A DNA stretch of 64,000 nt from Vigna angularis (lineage: Eukaryota > Streptophyta > Magnoliopsida > Fabales > Fabaceae). Made by a program: the position numbers and the translations under genes. The first letter of the stretch is position 1. Each line of letters starts with the position of its first letter. Below the pieces are notes generated by a model. That model worked only from the letters and a program-made list of their open reading frames with translations. It was not told the DNA's origin and made no database searches. Below are positions 24,992 through 36,798 of the stretch, one piece after another. The stretch lies in the NCBI RefSeq assembly GCF_016808095.1, contig NC_068978.1, forward strand, positions 24,110,806 through 24,174,805, given 5' to 3'.

Positions 24992-25659
24992 TGTTAGAAA
25001 ATATGTGCTTTATTTCTCACACCAGAAGAAGGGGGGAGGTGAATTGGTGTTGTTTAAAAATAATCCCATTTTAAATCTTTTTCGCAAAATAATAAGTCTT
25101 TAAACATTTCTTGAATCGCAAGTAAAAATGTATGCAATGTAACAATATGTGTATTCAAATACAGACATAGTATAATCGATTTAATGCATAGAGATAGGGA
25201 GAAGAAAATTCAAACTCTGAGTTTTATACTGGTTCGGCCAATCTGCCTACATCTAGTGTCCTTTCACTCAACCCGAGATTTGAAGCCAATGCACTATAAA
25301 GATCTGAGTTTTTACAACAAGAGCTTTACAGCGACCACACTGTCAAAATATAAATCACATCTCTAACTCACTAATCTAATATAGGCAAATACAAAAAGAC
25401 TAGCAACAAGAACAATCCTCTCCTAGGTCACCCCTTTGAGACCCTTCTCAAAGTCAAGAACCACGTTCTTCTTCCTGTATACACCATAGGAAAATAACAA
25501 TACTCAGCATTTGCTAAAGCTCCTGATCAAGCAGTAAGCACCTCTATTGTGTAGAACGATCAGACTTTACAAATCAATCAATCTTGCTTCTCAAGAAATC
25601 TTCAAGACTTGTACACCACGACAATTCTTGTTTCTTGGAGACTATCAACAATCTCAACA
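24992..25659 (-). repeat. 3' LTR of the copia element (shortened)
   Basis: Matches the PBS-proximal half of the 5' LTR but lacks about 700 bases of its outer (U3) part. TGTTGAGATTGTTGATAG at its outer start resembles TGTTGAGATTATTGATAG in the 5' LTR, then jumps to the tccaagaaa block. Confidence 0.75.
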
Positions 25660-25814
25660 AGTTTCAAGAAAGTTGACGCATGAATAATTTTATAAGATTT
25701 AACTAAATGAAATAATGGTATTTACTTTTTTTCAAATTATTGTCTTTAAATATGTTCCTCTTAAGTGAATTTTTACTGATAATGTATTCCAAGTCTTAAT
25801 GTAATCGATTTTAA

Positions 25815-28800
25815 TTATTTTATACTACAGTTATCTAGAATTCCTAGTTCATTTCGAATAATATAAAATCTTTCTTTGTTCAAAGGTTTTGTAAAAATAT
25901 CTGCCCATTAATGTAAGGTATCTACATATTTGACCTTAATTTCACCCTTGAGGATGTGGTCACGTATGAAATGATGTCTTATTTCAATATGCTTAGTTTT
26001 AGAGTGAAGAACATGATTTTTTGTCAAATTAATTGCATTGATATTATCACACTTTAAGGGAATATGATCTAATGATATGCCATAGTCCTTCAGTTGACTC
26101 TTAATCCAAAGAGATTGAGCACAACAGCTTCCAGCTGCTATATACTCAGTTTCTATGATAGATAAAGCCACACAAGCTTGTTTCTTTGAATGCCAAGAAA
26201 CTAGAGAACATCCTAGCATATGACAGGTACCACTAGTGCTCTTTCTATCTATTTTAGAGTCGCCAAACTCATAATCACTATATCCTTCAAGAAAAATATT
26301 CGAACCACTTGGATACCTCAAACCAAGATTCTTGGTTCCTTTCAAGTATTTCAAAATTCCTTTTACAATAGTAAGATGTGATTCTTACTGAAAGCTATCA
26401 CAGAGACAGACACTATGCATGATATTTGGTCTACTAGCAGTTAAGTACAGTAGGGATCCTATCATACCTCTATACTTTTTTTGGTTGACAACTTTTCCTG
26501 CTTCATCAAGATCAAGATAGCAGTTCGTTGCCATAGGTGTTGCAGCCTCTTTGCAGTCCAACATTTTGTATTTCTTTAACAGGTCGTTGCAGTACTTTGA
26601 TTGATGTATAAAAATGCCATTCTCAGTCTGCTTAACTTGAAGTCCCAAAAAATATGTGAGTTCTTCCATCATGGACAGCTCGAACTCTTCCTGCATAGTC
26701 TTAGAAAATTTCTTGCATAAAGTAGGATTAATTGATCCAAAAACAATATCATCAACATAGATTTGCACATACAACTTATCCTTTTTGGAATTCTTAATGA
26801 AGAGAGTAGAATCCAATTTACCTCTAGTGAATCCTTTCTTTATAAAGAATTCACTTAGACGTTCATACCAAGACCTTGGTGCCTGTTTCAATCCATATAG
26901 AGCCTTTTTGAGTTTGAAAACATAATCTGGATGCTCATAATCTTGGAATCCTGGTGGTTGTTCCACATAGACTTCTTCCTTAATATACCCATTCAAAAAC
27001 GCGCTCTTGACATCCATTTGGTACAGCTTGAACTTCATCATAGATGCAACAGCGAGTAGAATTCATATTGCCTCTAGTCTGGCTATTGATGCATAAGTTT
27101 CATCATAATTGATTCTTTCTTCTTGGCTGTAGCCTTTAGCCACCAACCTTCCCTTGTTCTTATGATTTCACCCGAGTTATCCATCTTGTTCCGGTAGACC
27201 CATTTAGTGTCAATAACCTGTAAATTTTTAGTTCTTGGAACAAGCTCGCATACATTATTTCTCTTGAACTGATTTAGTCCCTCTTGCATGGCCATCATCC
27301 TATTTTCATCAGCAATGGCTGCTTCAATATTTTTGGGTTCAGTTTTGGAAACATATGCTACATTCATGCAGAATTGATTAAGTTGACGCTTGGTGGAAAC
27401 TCCTCTCGTGATATCACCAATGATGTTGCTTGTTGAGACATTTCTAGGTGTTTTCCACTCCTTAATCGATTCAACTCTGGGAGGATCGATTACCTTTTCA
27501 AAATCTTCTTCCATTAAAACTTCTTCATCTTCTTTTTCTTCTCCAGCGAAATCATTTGCATCTATTGTCTTTCTAGGATGAACAAGATTAGTAATAACAT
27601 CAATATGCTCATCAGAAACCACATGAACAAATTCTTCAACACACATTGTTCTTTTATTATAGACATGATAAGCTTTACTTGTGAGAGAATAACCAATAAA
27701 GACAGCCTCATCGGCTTTAAAATCGAACTTACCAAGGCTTTCCTTACCATTGTTTAGAACAAAACATTTGCATTCAAAGACTCGTAGATGTGAGATGTTT
27801 GGCTTTCTTCCTTTGAACAATTCATAATAAGGAGTCATCTTCAGCATTGATCTTATTATAGTTCTGTTTAGTACATAACATGATGTGCTCACTGCATCTG
27901 CCCAAAAGTACTTCGACAAGTCCCTTTCATTCAGCATGGTTCTTGCATGTTCTTCTAGTGCTCTATTTTTTCTTTCCACTACTCCATTTTGTTGTGGTGT
28001 TCTAGGAGCAGAAAAGTTGTGAGTAATTCCCATCTCTGCACAATATTCATCAAATGCTTCATTTTGAAATTCTTTCCCATGATCGCTTCGTATGTAGTTT
28101 ATTATGAGCTCTTTTTCATTTTGAATGACTGTAGCAAATTTCTTGAACACCTTGAAAGTTTCAGTCTTGGCGGAGATGAAGAAGGTCCAAGTAAACCGAG
28201 AATAATCATCAACAATAACTAAGTCATACAAATTTCCTCCAAGACTTCTTACCCTTGAAGGACCGAACAAGTCCATGTGTAACAATTGCAGAGGTCTAGT
28301 GGTTGACATTTCTCTTTTATTTTTAAAGGATTGTCTTGTCTGTTTTCCTTTTTGGCAAGCATCACACAATCTTTCAAAAGCATAACGTATATTTGGAAGA
28401 CCAATGACAAGATCTTTAGATACTAGCTTGTTCAATTGACCCATATTAATATGATATAGTCTCTTGTGCCATAACCATGCATCATCTTCTTTAGACATCA
28501 GACAAACAACGTATTTGAATGAAGTCTTTCTAAAATCGATTATGTAAATGTTGTTGTATCTTTTTCCGATCAATACCAGTTCATTAGTTAACCTATTGCT
28601 AATCAAACAGTACTTTGGTTCAAAAATGATCTTCATTCCTTTATCACACAACTGACTAATGCTGAGCAAATTATGTTTCAATCCTTCAACAAGCAGCACA
28701 TTGTCAATTTCATATGTGGAGGGAGTTTAAATTTTACCAATACCAATGATCTTTCCTTTGTTATTGTCCCCGTAAGTGACATGTCCATTTATCTTGTAAG

Positions 28801-28924
28801 AGATGCTTGCAAATTTTGTTGAGTCTCTTGTCATGTGCCTAGAGCATCCACTGTCCAGATACCACATGGAATCCTTTACCTCTTGTTTCAAACATGCTTT
28901 TGCCTTTACAGATTTTTCCATCAT
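25815..28924 (-). pseudogene. Copia pol polyprotein (protease, integrase, RT, RNase H), inactivated
   Basis: Order on the minus strand: aspartic protease region with WYLDSGCSRHMT (28865 region), GAG-pre-integrase with LWHKRLYHI, integrase core with HMDLFGPSR, VDDYSRFTW, RSDHGKEF and TPQQNGVVERKN, reverse transcriptase with [11 protein letters not shown] and the catalytic YVDDIVFGS, and RNase H with RTKHIEI-type SKTKHIEIRHHFIRDH. Disabling changes are a stop between protease and integrase (near 28727), a frameshift near 27135 at the RT start, stops near 27060, 26385 and 25908, and no gag. Domain order is copia and the integrase and RT resemble SIRE-lineage elements of legumes. It cannot make an active polyprotein. 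Confidence 0.9.
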
Positions 28925-29265
28925 GATGAGATTGCTTTCAGATTCATTTCCTTTATTATCCTTTTGATCCCTGTTGCTTTTCTTCTTGTTTAGGAATCTT
29001 GTAAATTTTCCAACCTGTAGATCTATTCTTCCAGTTCTTTATTCCAGTCCATCTACGCCACTTTTCTTGTTTCGCAACAAATTTGTACCAAAAGATTCAT
29101 AAAATTCATTAGTAATGGAATTATGTTTATCATTACACGCAACATACACTAGTTCAAAAACAAATTCACTTTTTTTTATGGTTTGAGAAACATATGTCAT
29201 TTTCCAAGATCAGTCGATTTAATGAAAATAGTAATCGACTAATTTTTCAAATATTTTATGAAAAT

Positions 29266-29281
29266 CAGCTCTAGTGTCAAT
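29266..29281 (-). promoter_or_regulatory. Primer-binding site of the copia element
   Basis: On the minus strand, directly after the 5' LTR end, is ATTGACACTAGAGCTG, a diverged form of the TGGTATCAGAGC initiator-Met tRNA site usual in copia elements. This placement fixes the LTR inner border at 29282. Confidence 0.65.
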
Positions 29282-30697
29282 TGTTAAAAAAGAATAGCTC
29301 AATTTCTCACACCAAGAGGAGGGGTGAATTGGTGACATAAAATTTAAAACTTTCAAAATCTTTTTCACCAAAAGAGATGCCTTTATACTTTTCTTAAAAC
29401 GCAAGTTAAAAGATTTTCAATGCAGTGGAAATGTAATCGAATGCGTAACAAGTAAAGTCGATTAAATGTAATGGAGTAGGGATAGAAAGATCAAACGCGG
29501 AGTTTTTATACTAGTTCGGTCAAGCCTACATCGAGTGTTCTTCCAACCATAGGAAGCTAATGCACTATAATGATCAAGGTTTGTATAACAAAGTTTTTAT
29601 GGAGACCTCACATCAAAAATATAAAACACCTCTCTAACCCTCTAATCAAAATATAGGCACTATACACACAGACTAGCAACAAGAATCCCCTCTCCTGTAG
29701 TCCAACCCCTTTGAGGCACCCTCAAAGTCAATAACGCAACACATCCTTCTTCCTGTAATCACAACAGGGAACTCAACCCAAACTTCAGCAGATTGTAGAA
29801 CCTGATCTTGCAGTAAACACCCGAATGTGTAGATAGATCAGACTTTGAAAACTCAGCAATCTTGCTCTTCAAGAAATCCCGCCTAGTTGATCACCACGAT
29901 CAAACTAATTTCTTGGAGCTCTTTCTCTTTCTATAAACCTTTCACTTTTTCTGCAAAAGAATATGAAATTGTTAGAATCACAAAAGTCTTTACATAAATC
30001 AAATTCGCCTCAATTTATAGATAAACTAGTATTTGACGCAATATAACCGACTTTGCTACTAATGTAGTCGAATACACCAATTCAGTTATAACAGATAGTA
30101 GCTGTTATAACAGATAGTAGCAATCAAAACACTTAATTGAATTCACAATGAATGCAGTCGAATAACAATTAATGCTTGGTCAACATATTTAAAAATATAG
30201 TCGTTGTGACAGTTATATCAAGCATTAACAAATTTCAAAACAACAACAAACTTATTCGAATACATATTGAATGTAATCGATTATGCAACAGTGTTATGCA
30301 AAGTTTTGAAAACTTTTCTCTTTGAAAAACTCTTACAGCACACTTTAAAAAGTGTGTGCAAATACACGAGTTTTAATCGATTAACCCCATAATATAATCG
30401 ATTTCAAACTATTGTTTTGCCACACAATTAAAGTTCAACATTAGTGCTTGTGGTTTTTCATCCAAAAACATGTGTTATGCATTCATGTATAGAATCACAT
30501 ATATAACACAGTGAAATGCAATGAACAACATAAACAACACAACCATGTTCTTATATATGCATAAAATCAAGTAAGCATAGAACATGTAACACAAAATACA
30601 TGTGTTATTAATTATGTGTCGTTATCATCAAAAAGTCAGATATTATTGAGATTGTGGGTTTAGCTAAACCAGTGCTCCTCTATCAATAATCTCAACA
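29282..30697 (-). repeat. 5' LTR of the copia element
   Basis: 1,416 bases, starting TGTTGAGATTATTGATAG and ending TAACA on the minus strand. It contains repeated (T/G)AATCGATTA-type motifs (for example near 29440-29465, 30275-30280, 30380-30410), a hallmark of several legume LTRs, and a duplicated ctactatctgttataacag near 30090-30130. Confidence 0.75.
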
Positions 30698-30725
30698 ATA
30701 GGGATTATTTGAATGATTAAATCAT

Positions 30726-31175
30726 GGTTTAATTGCTTCCTTTGTCCCCAGTTTGGTTGAATTGTGTCAAATTCATCCTCATTTTTAAAAAAGTTTCATT
30801 GTCGTCCTCACGTGGTGTAAAAGTTTCATTATCGTCCTCACGTGGTGTAAAAGTGTCAATTGAATCCAAACATAGAAAAAATTTGTGTCAAAGTAGTCAT
30901 TTTTCCTATATCTCTGTGTCTTCCTTTCATACAATCAAGTACAGATATTCATTTTACCTTATCCAATTTAAGGCTTTTCATAGCTCCAGAGAAGTGACAT
31001 ATGAAAGGAAGACACAGAGATATAGGAAAAATGACTACTTTGACACAAATTTTTTTTATGTTTGGATTCAATTGACACTTTTATACCACGTGAGGACGAC
31101 AATGAAACTTTTTTAAAAATGAGGATGAATTTGACACAATTCAACCAAACTGGGGACAAAGGAAGCAATTAAACC
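30726..31175. mobile_element. MITE (MULE-type) with long inverted arms and a 10-bp target duplication
   Basis: Begins GGTTTAATTGCTTCCTTTGT and ends with its inverted copy. The arms (about 200 bases) are nearly perfect inverted repeats around a central 50 bases. It is flanked by the direct repeat ATTAAATCAT at 30716-30725 and 31176-31185. The left arm has an extra tandem copy of a 30-base block (aaagtttcattgtcgtcctc, then acgtggtgt) that the right arm lacks. Open frames across it are artefacts. Confidence 0.9.
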
Positions 31176-31185
31176 ATTAAATCAT

Positions 31186-32034
31186 TTTATTAATATTTTG
31201 TCTCTTTTCGTGAAGTTGTAGGCCTAACTAGTCCAGTCGAAATGAAACCTAATTCCTGCCAACCCAAGCCAATCCCACGAAGGTCCACACGATCAGAATA
31301 GAGCAACTTCGCTGCCAACCACCACGTAAAATAGGTTGTCCCTACCATCGCAACCACCGTTGAAACCAAAAATGTGAGAATCAAAAACCCAAAAATCCCC
31401 AATTGGAAACCTTAACCCCCAAATGAGAAGATCACAATGCCTCCTTCATTGCCCAAATTTGTGTGAATCGTGAACCTTATTCCAACCATGAAGAACCACA
31501 AATCGCAAAGACCAAAGGTAGAAAGAAAACCTCAAATCGTGACTCAGTACCTTAACCCCCAAACACGAGAACTCCAAGCTTGAGAACTCCAAATTGCTAC
31601 AAGATCGAGAACTCCAAGCTTTCACCACAAACCTGTAGAGAAAATAAAATAAAAAACAAATCCAAGAAAGAAAACCCTAAATCATGAGCCTAATGCGAGA
31701 ATAGAAAGCCCCCAAAACAAAGCCAAAAATGTGCCATCGTAGCGCCTTCGCCTTCCTCGTGTAACCATGGAACATTACTCTCCTCATCGTGAATTGTAAC
31801 CCAAAGCCTCACACCACCAAGCCACGAACACACAGAGACCCCCTTGACAATACGAACCAGAAAAGGAGAAGAGGAAGAAAGTCCCCATGCTTGTGTCGAG
31901 AACCGAAACAGAGAGAAGAGAAAAGGAGTCTCTCATTCCTGCGAAGCACGAACCGAAAAAAAGACGAAGGGAGAAAGAAGGATAGAATCTCACTCTTTGC
32001 GAGACGAAACAAATGGTAAAAGAAAGAGGAAGAT
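31186..32034. other. Non-coding leader-like stretch
   Basis: No gene recognised. It has frequent short frames with no family signature and a repeated gagaactccaagctt block (three times, 31566-31620). It becomes purine-rich from 31850 and borders a gypsy RT scrap, so it may be decayed gypsy-element sequence. Confidence 0.35.
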
Positions 32035-32325
32035 GGGTGCTCCCTTTTTGAGTAACTTGGTTTAGCTTGTATAATCAATGCAAACCCTCCAGCTACTCTA
32101 AATACGAGTAGGAATCAACTCATCATTCTCGTTCTTGACCATTGTGATTCCAGATTTCTTGGGAACCACATGTACCAAACTCATCCAAGTGTTGTTAGAA
32201 ATAGGGTATATAATACCAGCTTGTAGTAGCTTGGTGACCTCTTTCTTGACAACTTCCATCAATTGAGGATTGAGTCTTCTTTGAGGTTGCCTCACTGGTT
32301 TAGCATCATCTTCCAAAAGTATAAA
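32035..32325 (-). pseudogene. Ty3/gypsy reverse-transcriptase fragment
   Basis: Minus-strand frame with EDDAKPVRQPQRRLNPQLME, VVKKEVTKLLQAGIIYPIS, HVVPKKSGITMVKNENDELI and PTR, then a stop followed by WRVCIDY and, frame-shifted, KLNQVTQKGST. This is the N-terminal RT segment of plant gypsy (Athila/Tat-like) elements. The catalytic YIDD-box part is absent. It is a truncated scrap with no LTRs attached. Confidence 0.85.
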
Positions 32326-32350
32326 ATATACATAGGTTAAAGTTAATATA

Positions 32351-33763
32351 CATTAGTGTAAAAAAGGATTTTGACTTCTGTGTTTTTTGGCCTTTAACGT
32401 CTAAAAAAATACCAACGTCATATCGGGAGACGTTAAATTGACATTAGATTTAAAAAATTCGACGTTAATTAATTTTTTTGTTTTTTAAATTAATTGTGAT
32501 CATTTTTTACAACTCTACAAGACCTGAAAAGTAGAAAATCAACAAATGTAATCCGGTTTTTGGTATTTTATACAACATGAACTATAAGCCAAAGCACAAA
32601 AGCTATGACAATAATAGTATTAACTTGTGATTTTTGGTTTTGATAGCTATGGTTATTGGTTTTGGTTGGATTTTTTTTTCAGTCCTTAGAACCCCTAGTT
32701 CAAGAAAAAACACCAGGAGCTTTTACTTTGACTCTCTAAAATATAAAAATTATTTGGAAAGTCAAATGCGATAGATCTTTAAACGACCATAACATTTGCT
32801 CCGGTTATTCGATTTGCTTTTATTATATATGGATTTGGGTAGAAAAAAATTTCCCTTCAGGTGACAGCCTGCATAGCCAATTGTTCCTTCTAGATATTCA
32901 GAAAAAAAATGTCGTTTTCTATTTTTCATCAATTTTTTTTGTTTTTTTCAATCTTTGCAAAAAATATTTCACATACTTAGACTTTGAATTTTGATTTAAT
33001 TTTTTTTTTGCGGGGGCTTCTCATGATATTTTGGAGCTTTGAACAAATTTTCAAGTCATTTGGAGTTGTTTTGAATATACTCTCAGTTTTAACCTAAAGC
33101 TGGAATGTATAACGTTTAGTGTAGTATGAACAACAAACAAGTTCAACAATACAACAAACAAGTTTTGGAAAATGAAAACTAACCTTCTTGAAGGTGGGTT
33201 CGTTGGAATAAAGTGTTGTCGCAAATGAGAGAGAAACCAGAATACGCCTATAAAGAAGAACATTGAAACAATTGGTCAAAACAAACGAAAATCATATATA
33301 AAGTAGGTAATCAACATGCATTTGTATAAAATGAAAGAAAGATTACATGTGTTGGTCGTCAAACTTCGTTCGATAAAAGTTTGAGTAGAGAAGAGGGTCT
33401 AACTAAGATATAGTGAATGAATTTCCAACCTCCCGCCTAAATATTTATTGAATTCACTAACATATAGCGTTTGATTCTAAGGCATTCGAGTCTTACAACA
33501 CTTTGACGTCTAATTCTAGGACATTCGACGTCATACGTTAGCACATTTTTACCTTCGCGCTAAACATTTTCACAAAATTTACTCAATAGAACGTCGGACT
33601 TCTCAATATATGATGTCTTATAACCAATTCACGTCGGATAAGTCTAAATCTAACGTTTTAATTGAACTTTTATTTACATAAGTGCTACTCGTCATTTTTA
33701 ACTTTGTCTTTTTTATTTTATGATGTTAAACGTGAAACGTTGAAGTCTGATTTTACACTAGTA
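32351..33763. mobile_element. Small non-autonomous CACTA element
   Basis: The left end CATTAGTGTAAAAAAGGATT and the right end, inverted, (C)ACTAGTGTAAAATCAGACTT are degenerate CACTA termini. Both are flanked by the 3-bp repeat ATA (32348-32350 and 33764-33766), the expected CACTA target duplication length. Subterminal ACGTC/GACGT motifs recur near both ends (32396-32470 and 33510-33650). No transposase. Confidence 0.7.
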
Positions 33764-34313
33764 ATATAATATTTTGTCAATTTTATTAATTACTTTTTAT
33801 TTTCTAAATCATATAATTATTTCTTTATATTAAATCAAAATATTTATATATTGATCTCTTATAATCTTATATTATTTAAAATACTATTAATATTAAAAAT
33901 AATAATTTAATTGACCTAATAAATTTTTAATCAGTATACGTTGATTGATTTTATTATAGATCTACTTTTAAAATAATGGAAAGAAATGTGGGATAGAATA
34001 TTTGTTATAACATCACTCGTTGTATCAGTGGGGAGTTACGAAGAGCAAAAACAAAATCCAATTTCAAAATTTGAGAAACTTGCAAAACAACAACATCACG
34101 TAAACCCATCAACACCGTGCCCAAATCACTTTTGATTATTATTACAATAACCCTAACACGACCCATACAAATGAAGCCACATTCCTCTTCTAACATAGTA
34201 ACACAATATTAATATTAATAAAAAATAATAATAATAATAATAATAATAACAGTGGCTCTTGCAATTCACACCATCTATGCGAAGGAAAGTGGAATTTCAA
34301 CGGACTAAATAAA
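33764..34313. other. Spacer downstream of the PAR1 gene
   Basis: AT-rich spacer with an (AAT)n microsatellite at about 34225-34249. Its right part should contain the PAR1 3' untranslated region. A 63-codon minus-strand frame (34005-34196) has no recognised family and is probably part of the UTR. Confidence 0.4.
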
Positions 34314-36662
34314 TTACAGGGGAGAAGGTGCAGGTGCTGACACAATCTCCTCTGACACATCAGAAACAGGTCCAGGTGCAGCTCCCGAGCTCACAAGCTC
34401 AACCATGGCACGACGCGGGTTCGTCTTTTGCTTCTCACATAGTTCTGGCAAAAATACCCCTGCATAACATCATCAAAACAACCTTAGTTAATCGCTCTAA
34501 CAAAAGACAAACACATTTTAACATTTTTTATTTCACCTAGAAAGAAAAATAATCATTCTAAAAATCAATCAATCATCTCAACATGGATTAAATATATTTT
34601 TTACTTTTTAATTATTAAATTTTCGGTTGAAAAACTTTATAAAAGTTATATAAAACATTATTTTTCAACAAATGATATTTAAAATGTTTTCTACGTGACA
34701 AATAGAATTACATATTAAACTATAATACAATCTCCATATATTTATTAGAAAACATAATTTTCATATTTTATAATTTAATTTAAAACTGAAACACAATTTT
34801 TTAAAATAGTTTTGAAAAACAAAACTAAATTGACCCTTTTAAGTATATAATCTATTGTCTTTATTCAAAATTCCAAATTTTTTGCAACAACAAGAAAGCA
34901 CAATTTTTTACTTTATTGTTTCTTTGTTTTATAAGAAAAAATATACCTTGATTAGATTTGAAGTTAAAATTTTCTAGGCGTCTAGGGTATTCCGTATGCT
35001 AAGGTTTTCTTAGTGAATGGTGAAAGCACCAGACAAAAAGCAGAATAATATGAATGAGAATTTCCCTATGTTTAAGAAAAGGTAACGAGCATTATTTTTT
35101 TTTTTCATTGTTGAGGTGCCGTTTTTGTATTAGTTAAGAAATCACAACCACAACGCATGCAATAACACGCAGAATGTCTTTAAGAAGAGGCATCACTTGT
35201 TAGGAAATGTTCAACCTAGGAAAAGTTACTCACAATCAACACTGTTTTTTTTTCTTTATTCTAAGATGGTACCTAATGATGACCACGACCTCTAATTTTA
35301 TAATGGGTCAATTCTGCAACCGAAGCTGAAAAAACGAATGACTACAACCATGTTAATTACGATCATGCATACAAGTTTTGGAAATTGAAATTATTTTAAT
35401 TACTTTTTATCTATGTCTTGTTCGACAATTTTACATAACTTTTTCTACCACACCTTTGAAAATGAGTCGTAATAATAAAAACTAATGCACCAGACTTAAA
35501 AGCTGTTTACTTTTTTAACTAAGGAATTATTGAAAATTTAAGTGTAAGTCTAAATCCTACGTTTAATAAAAATAAAAAATTAAAACATTATATAAAGATG
35601 AAAGACCGGTTAATTTATTGTTTTAAGGTTTTGAGTAGAAAATAATGTTTATTGAAACTAATTTTTAAATATTACTATTTTTTTTTTATCATACATACCC
35701 TTTCCGTATATATTTAAAAATTACTTCTAATGTCTTGTAAGATTACATTATTGTTAAAAAATTGATTTCTTAGTCAGTAGTATCATGTCACAGTTTTAGT
35801 GAATGATTTTAAAAATTTGATATTTTATATTTGAAGTTACATAGAAAGTGATGTGAAATAAACATTATAGTATATATGCTTCATTGGACAGAAATATGTG
35901 ATGGTGAGTAATGAAGAATTCTTACCCTCTCCGGCTGCCAAGTTGAAGAAAAGGTCAACAATGTTGGAGCAGTTTTGGTAACATTCTGAAGAGCAAAGTT
36001 TGGCGGTGAACTGAGGCTCAAAGAAAGCATCAGATGAAATACCAACAGAGTTCCTATCAACCCCACATGCCTCCACACATTGGTCTGTCTCTATGTAGTC
36101 CGCCATCCTTTCCACCACCACTTCTGACGTCCGGCACTGGTACTCGACACCACCGTCCGCCGCCTTCTCTGTCTCCAACAAACACCTCTTCCCTGATGAA
36201 GCTACTGAGAATGCACACACTTCCTTTGGAAGGTCCTCACATGCCATCTCAGCTGCCAATTCATAAATTCCACACATGTTAGGAAAAAAACATTTAGAAG
36301 TAAAAACAACTATATAAATCTTAAAATAATTCTCACATAGACAATAAATGAAAAGTTGGTATTATTAATGATAGAGTTTTTAGTAAAAGATACAGTATCA
36401 ATAAGGTGTATATTTGTGAACAAAATCTTTAAAGTAATGGATTTATAGGTTTTTTTTATTATGTAATGTTTATTATAAGACTTATGTTTACACTTAAATT
36501 CCGGAAACACAATTACATGAATCACATTTAATAAAATACTTAGCATTAAGAAAATTGAACAAGACATGAAAATTATGATGTATTGATGTACTCACCCAGA
36601 GATGCACGCATGAAGAGGGAAGAAAGTAAAAGGAACAAAGGCAATTTGTTGGAGAAAGCCAT
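34314..36662 (-). CDS. PAR1 (photoassimilate-responsive) family secreted protein, three exons
   Basis: Exons on the minus strand: 36662-36596, 36252-35926 and 34459-34314, with GT-AG introns of 343 and 1,466 bases, giving 179 residues. Exon 1 encodes a hydrophobic signal peptide (MAFSNKLPLFLLLSSLFMRA). The mature part opens EMACEDLPKEVCAFSVASSG and carries the conserved Cys-rich core CRTSEVVVE, ACGVDRNSVGISSDA and PQFTAKLCSSECYQNC, then NLAAGEG. Exon 3 gives VFLPELCEKQKTNPRRAMVE and a Pro/Ala-rich tail ending APAPSPL. This matches the PAR1 family (PF06521), small extracellular proteins first described as induced by sugar accumulation in tobacco; their molecular function is unknown. Lengths and junctions agree with the family, and no damage is visible. 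Confidence 0.95.
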
Positions 36663-36788
36663 GGTTCTTAGTAATGGGTGTAGTTTGACAAATAGAGGTA
36701 TCTTTTCTTGTGAGAAAAATGGGTTTTGTGTTTGTACTGAGAAAAAAAAATGAAGAAACGAGCACAATGATTTTGGAAAACTAAGAGG

Positions 36789-36798
36789 GTATATATAG
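36789..36798 (-). promoter_or_regulatory. Probable TATA box of the PAR1 gene
   Basis: CTATATATAC on the minus strand, about 127-136 bases upstream of the ATG. The distance suits a plant TATA box with a 90-100-base leader. Placement is by inspection only. Confidence 0.55.

Larger units (their letters stand above)
24992..30697 (-). mobile_element. Ty1/copia (SIRE-like) LTR retrotransposon, defective
   Basis: In minus orientation: 5' LTR 30697-29282, primer-binding site, remnant leader, broken pol 28924-25815, and 3' LTR 25659-24992. Both LTRs end ...TAACA and share the block around CACACCA-AAG-AGG-GGTGAATTGG, the tagttcggtcaagcctacatc-like block and the region near tctaactc-ctaat. The gag ORF is essentially missing: only a short stretch with stops separates the PBS from the protease. 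The LTRs differ greatly in length (1,416 against 668 bases). No matching 5-bp target duplication is visible (agttt against atagg). Confidence 0.85.

Noticed and set aside
30733..31168. Overlapping frames on both strands with the same sequence
   Set aside because: Produced by the inverted arms of the MITE; both strands read the same repeat.
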